From positions 182,357-246,356 of the forward strand of contig JBDNJM010000023.1 of NCBI GenBank assembly GCA_041687755.1: a stretch of 64,000 nucleotides of DNA, in the 5' to 3' direction. Every line of letters starts with the position of its first letter. Position 1 is the first letter of the stretch. The notes beneath the pieces are model-generated. The model saw only the letters and a program-made list of their open reading frames with translations, had not been told where the DNA came from and did not search any database. The stretch is from JBDNJM01 sp041687755. GTDB taxonomy: Bacteria; Planctomycetota; UBA1135; GCA-002686595. This document shows, in pieces, positions 17,211 to 26,553 of this stretch. A program made the translations under genes and the position numbers.

Positions 17211-20200
17211 ATGGAACACGTGTCGTCGTCAGGAACATCGAAGCCCAGCGCGGAAGAGCTGCTCGCCGAGCGCGGGTGGCTGCTGGGGTTGGCCAGGAGC
17301 CTGGTCGGGGGCTCGCAGGCCGAAGACCTCGTGCAGGAGGCCTACGTCGTCGCTCTCGAGCGATCGCCACAAGCCGGGTACTCAGGCCGTGCGTGGCTAG
17401 CGGGCATCGCGCGCAATCTGGCGCGCGGGCTTCGCCGGAAAGATGCGGCGCGCGCCCGGCGTGAGCAGATGCGAACTCTGGGGGCAGAGCAGGAGGCGGG
17501 TTCCGACGTGGCGCTCCTGGCCGAGCGAGCGGAGCTGGAGACGCGGGCGGTGCAGGAGCTGTTGGCGCTGCGCGAGCCGTTGCGCGAGACGTTGCTGCTG
17601 CACTTTCAGGGGGGCCTGCGTCCGGCCGAGATCGCGCGGCGTCAGAGGGTTCCGGCAGCGACGGTGCGCGGACGGCTGAAGGTGGGACTCGATGAGCTGA
17701 GGAGTCGCATGGACGCGGCGACCGGCGGGCGCTCGGCCTGGGCCGTGGTGTTGGCGGGCGATCCGGCTCGAGGTGGGGGCGGGAGCGTTTCGGTCGGTTC
17801 GACGTGGATGCTGGGAGCGATGATGAAGAAAGGAATCTTGGGCTTGGGCGTGGTGCTGATCGGATGGCTTGGGCTGTGGCAAAGCGGGGTGCTCGGGCCT
17901 GGCTCGGAGGGTGGTACTGCGCCGGGCGGCGTGGAGTTGGGCGTGGCGCAGTCGGAGGGCGCCGATGAGCTCCTGGTTGGGGAGTTGATGCTGCCGCTCG
18001 AGGCAACGGTTGGGCGTGCGGGCGCGGGTGAGGTGGGGCTTTGGCTGCGGGCCCGGGATGGGGAGGGGCGCGCGGTCGAGCTGTCCGGTGGCGCCCTCCT
18101 GCTCGGCGGTGGGGCGCGCGAGCTGGAGGCCTTGGGGGACGGGCGTGTGGGCACGCGTTCGGTGCCGGACGAAGCGGCGCTGCGGGCGGTGCTCTCGAGA
18201 CCTGGGGCCTGGCCCTGCGTGCTCGAGGTCCCGGGTACGCCGGGAACGCACGAGGTGCTGTGGCCGGTAGGTGTGCGGGTCGAGGGGCACCTGACGGGAC
18301 GTGGGGCGAGCCTTCCGGAGAACTTCGCGCTGGGGCTCGAGCGGGACACGGGCTGGGCGGGATGGGTGACCGAGGAGCAGGCGCGGGAGGTCGATGGATC
18401 GCTGGAGCGGCAGGTGGGAGTTGCGCCGGATGGCCACTTCTCGCTGACGTGGCTGCCGCTCGACTGGCGCGGTTGGTTGAAGCTGCCCGCGGGGTGGGAG
18501 TTCGCCCGGGGCGGCAGCCGCTCCGAGTTGTTCCAGGCGGCTGGGGCCAGTGAGCTGGCCTTTGAGGTTCAGCGCGTGCCCAGGCTGGTCGGGAGGCTGA
18601 TCGACGCGGGCAGCGGCGCAGGCTTGGGCGGCCGGCGGATCGACGTTTCGGAGGGCTTGGGCTGGGCGGGACCGGCGGAGACTCGCAGCGCGCCGGATGG
18701 GACCTTCGAGCTCGCGGTGGAGTCGTCCGCGCTGCCGTTGAAGCTCGCGTTCGGGGGCGAGTTCCCCTGGCAGCGGCAGGAGCTCGAGCTGCTCGAGTTG
18801 ATCGAGGGGGGCGTCCACGACCTGGGGGACCTGGCGCTGGAGCGGTCGTTGGAGGTTCGCTTCCGGGTGGTCGACGAGGACGGGCGAGGCCTTGCCGGCG
18901 CGCGCGTCAGGGAGTCGGCGTACGGCATCGAGAACGAAGCGCGGGCGGATGCCGCCGGGGAGGGCAGCTTGGGCGTGGCGCTGGAGCGGCCGTTCGGGGT
19001 GGTGGTCTTGGCCCCCGGGCATCGCGTGCTGATGACCTCGTTGGACCCGAGCTTGGACGAGGTCCAGGTGCTGCGACTTGAGGCCGGGCTGCACGTTCGC
19101 GTGCGGGTGGTCGACGGCCAGGGCACGCCGATTGAGAGCCGTGCGGTGCATCTGATCCTGCGGCCCGGGGAGGGCGAGGACCCGCTGGCCTGGCACCTCA
19201 GAGACTTCGAGCTGCTCAAGGGCAGCTTGATGATGATGTTTGAAGACGAGGACGGGGCGCGGGCGCTCGTGCTCCAGTGCGACGCGCAGGGCGAGCTGGA
19301 GCTGGCGGGACTCGATCCTGCGGTGCGGTCGGAGCTCGGCCTGCGCGATTCGCAGCAGCAGTGGATCGATCCCCCGCTTGTGCTGGAGGCGGACGCGTTC
19401 GGAGAGTGGACCGGCGAGCTGGTCGATCGAGACTCGCTGCGCTTCCCTCTGCACGGGCGCGTGGTGACTAGCTCGGGATCCCCCGTCGAGGACGCGGAGC
19501 TCCGGTTCGCGCCGCTGGGGAACGTGGTGGCGCCCACGGCGACGACCTCCGATGCGGAGGGCCGCTTCAGGCTGTGGATCCCTGAAGCGGGGAGCGAGGG
19601 GCTGCTGCACGCGGAGGCGCGGGGGTTTGCTAGTTCGGTCATGGGGCTCGACGCCGCGAAGGGCGATCGGCAAGAGCTGCGAGTGGTGCTGGCTGAAGAA
19701 CGTCCGCTCGTCGTGACCGTCGTTCGACCGGATGGCTCCGAGGTCCCGCGGTTCGGGGTGGCGATGGCGACGCGGCTTCCGGGCGGTGGCGCGGTTCGCG
19801 GAGAACGAATCGAACGCGAGGGATCCGAACCGTTCGCCATGGAGGGGCTGGGCGCGGGCCAAATCGAGGTGCTCCTTTGGGAGCAGCGGCTGAGGCACGA
19901 GTTCACGATCGCGGCCGGGAAGTCGGAGGCGCGCCTGGAGATTCCAGCGCCGGCCTTCCTCGAGTTCGACCTGGCCGGTCTCGGAGACCCTCCGCCGTCC
20001 TCAATGCAGTACTACGTGCTCGAGCGAGACTCTCAAGGCTTGGTTACCAACGGAGTCCTGCGGCCCGAGGGGGCGGCTGGGGAAAGGCCTCAGATCGCGA
20101 TCCCGGGGGGCTCCTTCGAGCTGTGGCTCAATGTCGCTGAGACCGTCCTCGAGCTGCCGATCGAGGCACAGGCCGGGGAGCGGGTTGTGATCGCGCCCAA

Positions 20201-20222
20201 GCTCGAAACCGATCCGGACTAG
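17211..20222 (+). CDS. ECF sigma factor fused through a TM to a beta-domain array (copy 2)
   Basis: 1003 residues from ATG 17211. Sigma2 spans about 14-75 (LLAERGWLLGLARSLVG, AEDLVQEAYVVALE) and sigma4 about 118-175 (LRETLLLHFQGGLRPAEIARRQRVPAATVRGRL). The linker GGRSAWAVVLAGD precedes Met-Met-Lys-Lys (204-207), with GGGAG-like spacing just upstream in the DNA, then a membrane segment at about 208-226. Extracytoplasmic domains include VGRLIDAGSGAGLGG (about 459), FRVVDEDGRGLAGARV (about 548), VRVVDGQGTPIES (about 630), HGRVVTSSGSPVEDAE (about 747) and VTVVRPDGSEVP (about 832). N-terminal and array features group it with copy 1 rather than with the second cluster. It probably shares a transcript with copy 1. 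A decayed relative of its C-terminus follows directly. Confidence 0.8.
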   Translation: MEHVSSSGTSKPSAEELLAERGWLLGLARSLVGGSQAEDLVQEAYVVALERSPQAGYSGRAWLAGIARNLARGLRRKDAARARREQMRTLGAEQEAGSDVALLAERAELETRAVQELLALREPLRETLLLHFQGGLRPAEIARRQRVPAATVRGRLKVGLDELRSRMDAATGGRSAWAVVLAGDPARGGGGSVSVGSTWMLGAMMKKGILGLGVVLIGWLGLWQSGVLGPGSEGGTAPGGVELGVAQSEGADELLVGELMLPLEATVGRAGAGEVGLWLRARDGEGRAVELSGGALLLGGGARELEALGDGRVGTRSVPDEAALRAVLSRPGAWPCVLEVPGTPGTHEVLWPVGVRVEGHLTGRGASLPENFALGLERDTGWAGWVTEEQAREVDGSLERQVGVAPDGHFSLTWLPLDWRGWLKLPAGWEFARGGSRSELFQAAGASELAFEVQRVPRLVGRLIDAGSGAGLGGRRIDVSEGLGWAGPAETRSAPDGTFELAVESSALPLKLAFGGEFPWQRQELELLELIEGGVHDLGDLALERSLEVRFRVVDEDGRGLAGARVRESAYGIENEARADAAGEGSLGVALERPFGVVVLAPGHRVLMTSLDPSLDEVQVLRLEAGLHVRVRVVDGQGTPIESRAVHLILRPGEGEDPLAWHLRDFELLKGSLMMMFEDEDGARALVLQCDAQGELELAGLDPAVRSELGLRDSQQQWIDPPLVLEADAFGEWTGELVDRDSLRFPLHGRVVTSSGSPVEDAELRFAPLGNVVAPTATTSDAEGRFRLWIPEAGSEGLLHAEARGFASSVMGLDAAKGDRQELRVVLAEERPLVVTVVRPDGSEVPRFGVAMATRLPGGGAVRGERIEREGSEPFAMEGLGAGQIEVLLWEQRLRHEFTIAAGKSEARLEIPAPAFLEFDLAGLGDPPPSSMQYYVLERDSQGLVTNGVLRPEGAAGERPQIAIPGGSFELWLNVAETVLELPIEAQAGERVVIAPKLETDPD

Positions 20223-20230
20223 CCTGCTGA

Positions 20231-20842
20231 ACGGCGGCGGCGCTTGAGCTGCTGCCGGCGTTCCTGGTCGAGGTCTTCGCCGGGCGGGCCAGCGGGGTGC
20301 ACCTGGGGGGCGCTCGGGAGTGTCCGCTAAGTCTGCGGTTCGAGCGACCTGACGGTGAGGACCTGGGCGAGCACCGGATCTCAGTGCAGCAGCTGGAGGC
20401 CGGGGAGCTTTGGAGGTCGTTCGAGGACCGGACGCTGACGAGCTCGGATTAAATCGCGGTGCACGGCTTGAGCTTGGGAAGGGTCCGCGTCGAGCTGAGC
20501 GAGGCGGGGGTCCCGCACGAGTTCGAGATCTCGGAGCGTGAGGAGCAAGCCGTGCTGGACGTACCGGAGCCGGGGGGCTTGAGGGTCTTGCTGGCCCCCG
20601 CCGCGGTCTTGGAGGCCTCGGCCTTTCGCTACGCGGTCTCGAAAATGCTCGACAAGGCATTCGAGCGCGGTGGGGACGTGACGTTGGAGCACATCGGTCG
20701 GGGCGAGCTGGAGCTGGCCTGCCCCGAGGGCTCGCTCCAGGTTTGGGTCTTCTCGGACGACGCGGTGTTCTCCGGGCAGGCGGAGGTCGAGTGGGGGCAG
20801 ACGGTCGACGTGCACTTGGAGCGGGTCGAGGATCCGCGCTGA
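20231..20842 (+). pseudogene. C-terminal remnant of a further sigma/beta-array fusion
   Basis: One frame runs from 20231 to 20842, broken by a TAA at 20450-20452, and has no start, sigma region or membrane segment. The first part contains VEVFAGRASGVHLGG, nearly the very end of copy 1 (IEVFAGRTTEVHLGG), and the DNA matches closely there too. It continues into LRFERPDGEDL, and after the stop into HGLSLGRVRVELSEAGVPHE, which aligns with the last 150 residues of copy 2 (EGLGAGQIEVLLWEQRLRHE). The fragment is thus a mosaic of copy-1-like and copy-2-like ends, probably left by recombination between tandem copies. The piece from 20459 is an open 127-codon frame but is unlikely to be an independent gene. 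Confidence 0.7.
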
Positions 20843-21028
20843 CGTCTCGCCACGCGGGTCATTCGGCGGGCGGGGCATTCGGCGGGTGGGGATCGCGGGG
20901 TGGTCTCCATCGGAGTCGGTCGCCGGGCGCGCCCTGACTCCGGCGGCGAGCGTTCGCTATCCTGGCGGACCCACGCGGGGAGCCTGGTGCTCCCCGATTC
21001 GCGCAGCGCTCCCCTTCGTTCCGACCTC

Positions 21029-22015
21029 ATGATCCTCGTCACCGGCGGAGCCGGCTTTATCGGCAGCAACTTGGTGGCCGCGCTACAGCAGCGCGGCGAG
21101 ACGGAAATCGTGGTGGTCGATCGACTGCGCGACGGCATCAAGTGGCGCAACATCGCGAAGCGCGAGCTGGCGGACTTGATCACGCCGGAGCAGCTGCCGG
21201 CGTTCCTGGAGCGGAACCGCTCCGCGATCGACGTGATCTTTCACATGGGCGCGATCTCGGCGACGACCGAGCGCGACGCGGACAAGATCGTGGCGAACAA
21301 CCTGCGGCTGTCGATCGATCTGTTCGAGTGGTGCGCGCGGTTCGGAGTGCGACTGATCTACGCGAGCTCGGCGGCGACGTATGGAGACGGGACGCTCGGC
21401 TTCAAGGACGAGGAGTCCTGCGAGGCTTTGGCCCAGCTGCGGCCGCTGAACGCGTACGGGTGGAGCAAGCTGGCGTTCGACCGTCGGGCCGCGCGGCTCG
21501 TGCTGGAAGGGCGCCCGACGCCGCCGCAGTGGGCGGGGCTCAAGTTCTTCAACGTGTACGGCCCGAACGAGTCCCACAAGGGCGACATGCAGAGCGTCGT
21601 GGCCAAGACGTATCCGAAGGCGGCGGCGGGTGAGAACGCAGTGCTGTTCCGCTCGCACCATCCGGATTACGCCGACGGCGGGCAGCTGCGCGACTTTGTC
21701 TGGGTGGGCGACTGCGTGGACGTGATGCTGTGGCTCGACGAGCACCCCGAGGTGTCGGGCCTGTTCAACTGCGGGTCGGGCAAGGCGCGCAGCTTCCTCG
21801 ATCTGGTGAAGGCGGTGTACGCGGCCTTGGGCAAGGAGCCGGTGATCGAGTTCGTGGACACGCCCGTCGAGATCCGCGACAAGTACCAGTACTTCACCGA
21901 GGCCGACATGGGCAAGCTGCGGGCGGCCGGGTACGCGGGCGAGGGGACCAGCCTGGAGCGCGGAATCGAGACCTACGTGACCGAGTACCTGGAGCGGGCA
22001 GACCCGCACCGCTGA
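21029..22015 (+). CDS. hldD: ADP-L-glycero-D-manno-heptose 6-epimerase
   Basis: 328-residue extended short-chain dehydrogenase/reductase, last step of ADP-heptose synthesis for the lipopolysaccharide inner core. ATG 21029 puts the NAD(P)-binding TGGAGFIG at residues 5-12; the longer upstream open frame is not conserved-looking. Family hallmarks are FHMGAISATTERD (about 72), SSAATYGDG (about 112), the catalytic YGWSK (about 144-148), GLKFFNVYGPNE (about 171), DGGQLRDFVWVGD (about 213) and KYQYFTEADM near the C-terminus. It indicates that the cell makes heptose-containing LPS. A TATCCT box in CGCTATCCTG at 20955-20964 may be its promoter. No other heptose gene is nearby. Confidence 0.9.
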   Translation: MILVTGGAGFIGSNLVAALQQRGETEIVVVDRLRDGIKWRNIAKRELADLITPEQLPAFLERNRSAIDVIFHMGAISATTERDADKIVANNLRLSIDLFEWCARFGVRLIYASSAATYGDGTLGFKDEESCEALAQLRPLNAYGWSKLAFDRRAARLVLEGRPTPPQWAGLKFFNVYGPNESHKGDMQSVVAKTYPKAAAGENAVLFRSHHPDYADGGQLRDFVWVGDCVDVMLWLDEHPEVSGLFNCGSGKARSFLDLVKAVYAALGKEPVIEFVDTPVEIRDKYQYFTEADMGKLRAAGYAGEGTSLERGIETYVTEYLERADPHR

Positions 22016-22299
22016 TCAGCGGTTGTAGCGGGGGCTCGGTCGGCGGGGCCGAGGGGCCTCCGGAGGGGCTCTGGGAGGGTGATCCTCGAGCCGGTCCGGG
22101 GGTGATTCTTGAGAGACCTGCCGGAGGGGTGGGGTCGGAGACTGTCCTGCCACATCGTCCGTCGGGCCCGGGACGGGAAGCGCTACGGGGCCGGCCTCGA
22201 TCTGGTAAAACCTCCGCCCCGATTCGCCGTTTCGGCCCGCTTTCCACGGGGCGCCGCGGAACGGGTCCGGACCCTCCCGGCTCACCGACCGATCCCCCC

Positions 22300-23133
22300 A
22301 TGACAACGCCCTCCCAGCTGCCCGAGCCGCGTCCCATGAACAACGGCCGGGTGCTCTACCAGGCCGGCGCTGGGATCGCGCTGCTGACGCTCACGAACCC
22401 GCCGGCCAACGGGTACTCGTTCGAGATGATGCACGATCTCGACGCGGCCATTTTGGAGGCGCGCTTCGACCGCGAGGTGGAGCTGATCATCATCGCGGGG
22501 GAGGGCGAGAAGTTCTTCTGCGCGGGTGCGGACCTGTCAATGCTCGACGCGGTTGAGCCGAGCTTCAAATACAACTTCTGCCTGCACGCGAACGAGACGC
22601 TGTTGAGGCTGGAGAACACGCCGAAGCTCGTGATCGCGGCGCTCGGCGGGCATTGCGTCGGCGGAGGCCTCGAGATCGCGTTGGCCTGTGACCTGCGGCT
22701 CGCGCGCAAGAACTCGGGCAAGTGCGGGCTGCCGGAGGTTGCGCTGGGCGTGCTGCCGGGCACGGGCGGGACCCAGCGGCTCGGGCGGCTGCTCGGCAAG
22801 CCGCGCGCGATCGAGTTGATGGCGACCGGGCGAGTGTTTGGCTACGACGAGGCGGAGCGGCTGGGGTTGTGCGAGCACCAGTTCGAGGCGGACTCGGACG
22901 CGGCGTTCCTCGAGGCGGTCTTCGAGTACGCGAGCCAGTTCCTGCGTCCGGGCAAGAGCTCGACGAGCGTGGGGCACATCAAGCGCGCGGTGCAAACCGG
23001 ATGCGAGATTCCCCTGGAGGCCGGGTTAGCGCTGGAGCGCGAGCTGCAGCAGCGGTTGTTCACGAGCGGCGACGGGAAAGAGGGCATCAAGGCCTTCAAC
23101 GAGAAGCGCCCGCCGAACTTCACCGGGGCCTGA
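22300..23133 (+). CDS. Enoyl-CoA hydratase/isomerase (crotonase family)
   Basis: 277 residues from ATG 22300 (ATG 22336 also possible). The crotonase-fold oxyanion-hole segments are KFFCAGADLSML (about 70-81) and ALGGHCVGGGLEIALACDL (about 113-131), and the catalytic-Glu region is GLPEVALGVLPGTGGTQRL (about 144-162). Both acidic positions expected for hydratase activity appear present. It probably hydrates a trans-2-enoyl-CoA. A quinone-oxidoreductase-like gene follows after 14 bases and a 3-hydroxyacyl-CoA dehydrogenase after that, consistent with a short acyl-CoA oxidation or reduction unit. No thiolase or acyl-CoA dehydrogenase is in the window. Substrate chain length cannot be inferred. 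Confidence 0.85.
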   Translation: MTTPSQLPEPRPMNNGRVLYQAGAGIALLTLTNPPANGYSFEMMHDLDAAILEARFDREVELIIIAGEGEKFFCAGADLSMLDAVEPSFKYNFCLHANETLLRLENTPKLVIAALGGHCVGGGLEIALACDLRLARKNSGKCGLPEVALGVLPGTGGTQRLGRLLGKPRAIELMATGRVFGYDEAERLGLCEHQFEADSDAAFLEAVFEYASQFLRPGKSSTSVGHIKRAVQTGCEIPLEAGLALERELQQRLFTSGDGKEGIKAFNEKRPPNFTGA

Positions 23134-23147
23134 GCAGGGACCGCGCC

Positions 23148-24194
23148 ATGAAGACCGTTCGAATCCACGCCCACGGTGGCCCCGAGGTGCTGCAGCTCGA
23201 CGAGATCGAGGTGCCCAAGCCCGGGCCCGCACAGGTGCTGTGCCGCGTCCTGGCGGTCAGCGTCAATCACCTGGATCTTTGGGTGCGGCGCGGGATGCCC
23301 GGTTTTCCGGTCGCGTTTCCGCGCGTTCTGGGCTGTGACGGGACGGCCGAGGTCGTGGAGCTGGGCGAAGACGTCGAGGGCCTAGTGCCGGGGCAGAAGG
23401 TCGTGCTGGAGCCCGGCTATCGGCCCAGCATCGAGGGCACGCACTTCGGGCCGCCGGAGGACGACGGCTTCGATCACCTGGCCGAGGACTACTCGATTCG
23501 CGGCGAGCACGGCGACGGGTTCGACGCGGAGTACGTGACGCTCGACGCGCGCTACCTGTGCCCGCTGCCGGACGGGCTCGATCCCGTGGCCGCGGCTGCG
23601 GTGCCGCTGGTGTTCCTGACCGCGACGGGGATGCTGGAGCGCGCCGGGCTCGCGCCCGGCGAGACCGTCCTCGTGCTCGGTGGCGCGAGCGGCGTGGGCT
23701 CGGCAGCGATTCAGATCGCGCGGCACCTCGGCGCGCGCGTGCTCGCGACGGCGGGCTCCGACGCGAAGCGCGACCTGTGCTTGAACCTCGGCGCCGAGGT
23801 GGCGATCGATCACCGCGACGAGAACTGGCCCGCGGAGGTGAAGCGGCTCACCGATGGCGTCGGATGCGACGTCGTCGTCGAGCACGTCGGCCCCGCGACC
23901 TGGCCCGGATCGATGCGCAGCCTGGCGCGCCTCGGGCGGCTGGTGACCTGTGGCGGCACGACCGGACCGAAGGTCTCGCTGACCCTGCCGCACCTGTTCA
24001 TCAAGAACCTATCCATCCTCGGCTCCACGATGGGGCCCGCCTCGGCGCTGCCGACGATCCTCTCGAACGTGGCCCGCGGTCACTATCGGTCCGTGCTGGA
24101 TCAGGCCGTGCCGATGTCCGAAGTGGCCCGCGCCCACGAGCTGCTCGAATCGCGCGAAGCGGTCGGTAAGCTCGTGCTCGTTCCGGGCCAGTAG
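23148..24194 (+). CDS. Quinone-oxidoreductase-like MDR dehydrogenase
   Basis: 348-residue medium-chain dehydrogenase/reductase. The start at ATG 23148 (MKTVRIHAHGGPEVL) follows the crotonase stop by 14 bases. The N-terminal GroES-like domain opens with the quinone-reductase signature GGPEVLQLDEIEVPKPGP. The nucleotide-binding loop is GGASGVGSAAIQIAR (about 179-193), followed by NLGAEVAIDH. The GHE zinc motif of alcohol dehydrogenases is replaced by LGCDGTAEVVELG, so catalytic zinc is doubtful and NADPH:quinone or enoyl reductase-type activity fits better. Context between enoyl-CoA hydratase and 3-hydroxyacyl-CoA dehydrogenase favours an acyl-CoA-related role, but this is inference. Confidence 0.8.
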   Translation: MKTVRIHAHGGPEVLQLDEIEVPKPGPAQVLCRVLAVSVNHLDLWVRRGMPGFPVAFPRVLGCDGTAEVVELGEDVEGLVPGQKVVLEPGYRPSIEGTHFGPPEDDGFDHLAEDYSIRGEHGDGFDAEYVTLDARYLCPLPDGLDPVAAAAVPLVFLTATGMLERAGLAPGETVLVLGGASGVGSAAIQIARHLGARVLATAGSDAKRDLCLNLGAEVAIDHRDENWPAEVKRLTDGVGCDVVVEHVGPATWPGSMRSLARLGRLVTCGGTTGPKVSLTLPHLFIKNLSILGSTMGPASALPTILSNVARGHYRSVLDQAVPMSEVARAHELLESREAVGKLVLVPGQ

Positions 24195-24279
24195 ACCGCT
24201 CCCTTCCCCATCCCTCTCGATTCGCCCCTCTCGACCTTCGGCGACCTCCGCTGCCGGCACTTGGCTGGCCGAACTGCAC

Positions 24280-25143
24280 ATGAACGCGAAAGACTTCGAA
24301 AAGGCCATCGTCATCGGTGGCGGCACGATGGGCCACGGCATTGCCCACGTGCTGGCGCTGTCCGGCATCGAGACCTGTCTGGTGGATCACGACGAGGCGG
24401 TGCTCGAGAAGGCCATGATCAAGGTCATCAAGAACCTAGACAAGGGCGTGGAAAAGGGCAAATTGACCCAGGAGCAGCGCGACGGCGCGCTCGGGCGCCT
24501 GAGCATCGCGACCGACGCCATGCCGCTGCTTGAGGGCGTGCACTGCGTGGTGGAGGCCGTGCCGGAGAAGCTCGACCTAAAGCAGCAGATCCTGCGCCCG
24601 CTGGGCGAGGAGCTGGGGCCTGAGGTGCTGATCGCCAGCAACACCTCTTCGCTTTCGCTGACCGCGCTCGCCACGGCGGTGCCGCACCCCGAGCGCGTCG
24701 TCGGCATGCACTTCTTCAACCCGGTGCACCTGATGAAGTTGGTCGAGGTCGTGCGCGCCGAGACCAGCTCCAAAGAGGCCGTCCAGGCCGCCGTCGACCT
24801 GGCGAGACGCTTCGGCAAGGAGCCGATCATCGTGATCGACCGGCCCGGGTTCGCCTCGTCGCGCCTCGGCATCGCGATCGGCATGGAGGCCATTCGGATG
24901 CTCGAAGAGGGCGTGGCGTCCGCCGAGGACATCGACAAAGCCATGGTCTTGGGCTACGGGCACCCGATGGGGCCACTCCGGCTGACCGACCTGGTCGGGC
25001 TGGACGTGCGGCTCTCGATCGCTGAGTACCTGACCAAGTCCCTCGGGCCGCGCTTCGAGCCGCCGGAGCTGCTGCGCGAGAAGGTGATGCAGGGCGAGCT
25101 CGGCAAGAAGTCCGGGACCGGGTTCTACAACTGGAGCGAATAA
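24280..25143 (+). CDS. 3-hydroxyacyl-CoA (3-hydroxybutyryl-CoA) dehydrogenase
   Basis: 287-residue single-function enzyme oxidising 3-hydroxyacyl-CoA with NAD(P). The Rossmann loop is IGGGTMGHGIAHVLA (about 12-26), followed by the NTSSLSLTALA segment, the catalytic HFFNPVHLMKLVEVV region (His about 146) and DRPGFASSRLG opening the C-terminal helical domain. Length matches HbdA/PaaH-type stand-alone enzymes (about 285), not the FadB fusion. It lies 85 bases after the MDR gene, in the same direction, completing hydratase/dehydrogenase steps of beta-oxidation or its reverse. Two membrane proteins of unknown role follow closely. Confidence 0.9.
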   Translation: MNAKDFEKAIVIGGGTMGHGIAHVLALSGIETCLVDHDEAVLEKAMIKVIKNLDKGVEKGKLTQEQRDGALGRLSIATDAMPLLEGVHCVVEAVPEKLDLKQQILRPLGEELGPEVLIASNTSSLSLTALATAVPHPERVVGMHFFNPVHLMKLVEVVRAETSSKEAVQAAVDLARRFGKEPIIVIDRPGFASSRLGIAIGMEAIRMLEEGVASAEDIDKAMVLGYGHPMGPLRLTDLVGLDVRLSIAEYLTKSLGPRFEPPELLREKVMQGELGKKSGTGFYNWSE

Positions 25144-25171
25144 CGCTCCACAGCCGCCGAAGAGTCTCCAA

Positions 25172-25915
25172 ATGGTCGACGAAACCACGAAGCAGGATCC
25201 CTGGGCCGTCGAGGCCTCCGCGGACGAACCTCAGTTCAAGCGCGGAATTCCGGGCTGGGTATGGGGGTGCGGCGGAGGCTGCCTTCTCATCCTGGCCGCG
25301 TTCATCGGCATGACCTTGTGGATGGTCAGCAATGTGATGAAGCAGGTGGGACCGGAGGCGGCCTGGCCGGTGGTGGCAGAGATCCTGCCCTACGGTCCGG
25401 ATGAGCCGCGTGGCTACGTGCCTGGGCTGATCGACACGGAAGCACTGACCGACAACTGGCTGATGCGTTGGGCCGTCAAGGAGCAGGACATCAGCGAAGA
25501 GGAGCGCGCCCAGGTGCTCGGGCATCAGATTGTGATGCTGCAGGAGGACTTCGACCTGGGGAAGGGCGACAACGACAAGTCGATGGCGATTCTTTGGCGC
25601 CTGCCGCCCGGCGGAGACCCGGAAGGCGCAGAGCTGCCGCGCGGGTTCGAGACCGCCAACAGCGAGCCGGAGGGCGAACCTGAGGTGCTGCAGCTGACTC
25701 TGCAGGGCCGCGAGTTGGAGGCCGAACTCACGCGCTGGGACACCCAGTCCACGCAGCTTGGACCGGGGGGCGCGCAGACGATCCTCGCCCTCGACATCAC
25801 CGGTGATCGGGAGCGTCCACTGCTGCTCAAGTTCATCACGACCGGCGACATCAAGGCCGACGAAGCCGAGCTGCAGCGCTTCTTCGAGCCCTTTGACGTG
25901 TGGGGCGGCCAGTGA
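25172..25915 (+). CDS. Hypothetical single-pass membrane protein
   Basis: 247 residues: a short cytosolic N-terminus, a Gly-rich approach and one membrane segment at about 32-55 (CLLILAAFIGMTLWMVSNVM), then a C-terminal domain of about 190 residues predicted outside. The last part (TILALDITGDRERPLLLKF ... ELQRFFEPFDVWG) looks like a compact alpha/beta domain. Not recognised. It overlaps the next gene by four bases (GTGA), and the two proteins share the layout of one N-terminal helix plus a soluble domain, suggesting they act together. Its start follows the 3-hydroxyacyl-CoA dehydrogenase stop by 28 bases, so it may be in that operon. Confidence 0.7.
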   Translation: MVDETTKQDPWAVEASADEPQFKRGIPGWVWGCGGGCLLILAAFIGMTLWMVSNVMKQVGPEAAWPVVAEILPYGPDEPRGYVPGLIDTEALTDNWLMRWAVKEQDISEEERAQVLGHQIVMLQEDFDLGKGDNDKSMAILWRLPPGGDPEGAELPRGFETANSEPEGEPEVLQLTLQGRELEAELTRWDTQSTQLGPGGAQTILALDITGDRERPLLLKFITTGDIKADEAELQRFFEPFDVWGGQ

Positions 25916-26553
25916 GCGGCGCTGGCAACCCCGAGGTCGCCGCGGCGCAAGCCCCGACGCCCGAGAGCCTTAGGGGTGCGTTGGCCATTGCGATCGTGCT
26001 TGCCCTGATCGGTGCGACGGCGATCGCGGTCGGCGGCCTGTACCTGCAGCGCGGTGATTCCGGCCAGCTCTACGAAGAGCTGTTCGGAGACCTTGAGCTG
26101 CCCTACGAGTTCGAGCGCGCCGGGGGCACGACGGTGGCCGGTGCCCAAAGTTGGGTGCGCCTCGCGCGCGATCCGGCGCTGGAAGCGGACGAGAGCCTGC
26201 CCGAGAGCGTGCTGGTCGGGCGCTACGGCGCGCGCAATTCCGCCCGCCGCCTGTTCGAGCAGAACAACGCTCTGACGGGCAAGAGCTTCAGCGACGAGAT
26301 CGAAGAGTGGACGGAGCAGCCGACGAGCTCCTTCGAGGGCCTCGTGGCTTCCGGGACGCTGGCCTTCGGAAGGAAGGAAACGGACTTCGTGCACCTGCGG
26401 CTGTACCAGTCCGACGGGACCTGGCACGAGGTCGTGCGGATCGACGCGAGCGTGGGCGAGACGGGCCAGGTGTTGAGCGCCCACTGGGCGAACTCGTACG
26501 CGGACGCGGATCCGGAGCAGCTCGTGCCGTTCCTCGAGGCGCTCGACCTCTAG
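25912..26553 (+). CDS. Hypothetical single-pass membrane protein, coupled to the previous gene
   Basis: 213 residues from GTG 25912, whose GTGA overlaps the preceding stop; the frame opens slightly upstream (25900). One membrane segment spans about 25-46 (GALAIAIVLALIGATAIAVGG). The remaining 165 residues are soluble, with strands such as VHLRLYQSDGTWHEVVRI that resemble FITTGDIKADEAELQRFF-type strands of the neighbour only loosely. No known domain recognised. Its TAG stop (26551-26553) sits at the outer edge of an inverted-repeat element, so the insertion may define its present C-terminus (…EALDL). Confidence 0.7.
   Translation: MSGAGNPEVAAAQAPTPESLRGALAIAIVLALIGATAIAVGGLYLQRGDSGQLYEELFGDLELPYEFERAGGTTVAGAQSWVRLARDPALEADESLPESVLVGRYGARNSARRLFEQNNALTGKSFSDEIEEWTEQPTSSFEGLVASGTLAFGRKETDFVHLRLYQSDGTWHEVVRIDASVGETGQVLSAHWANSYADADPEQLVPFLEALDL

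Noticed and set aside
17397..19898. Open frame of 833 codons on the minus strand inside sigma fusion copy 2
   Set aside because: Arg/Pro/Gln-rich translation without family features; it is the antisense shadow of a well-supported gene, a usual effect of high GC.
20459..20842. Independent small gene of 127 codons
   Set aside because: It aligns with the C-terminus of copy 2 and continues an upstream frame across a stop; better read as part of a pseudogene.
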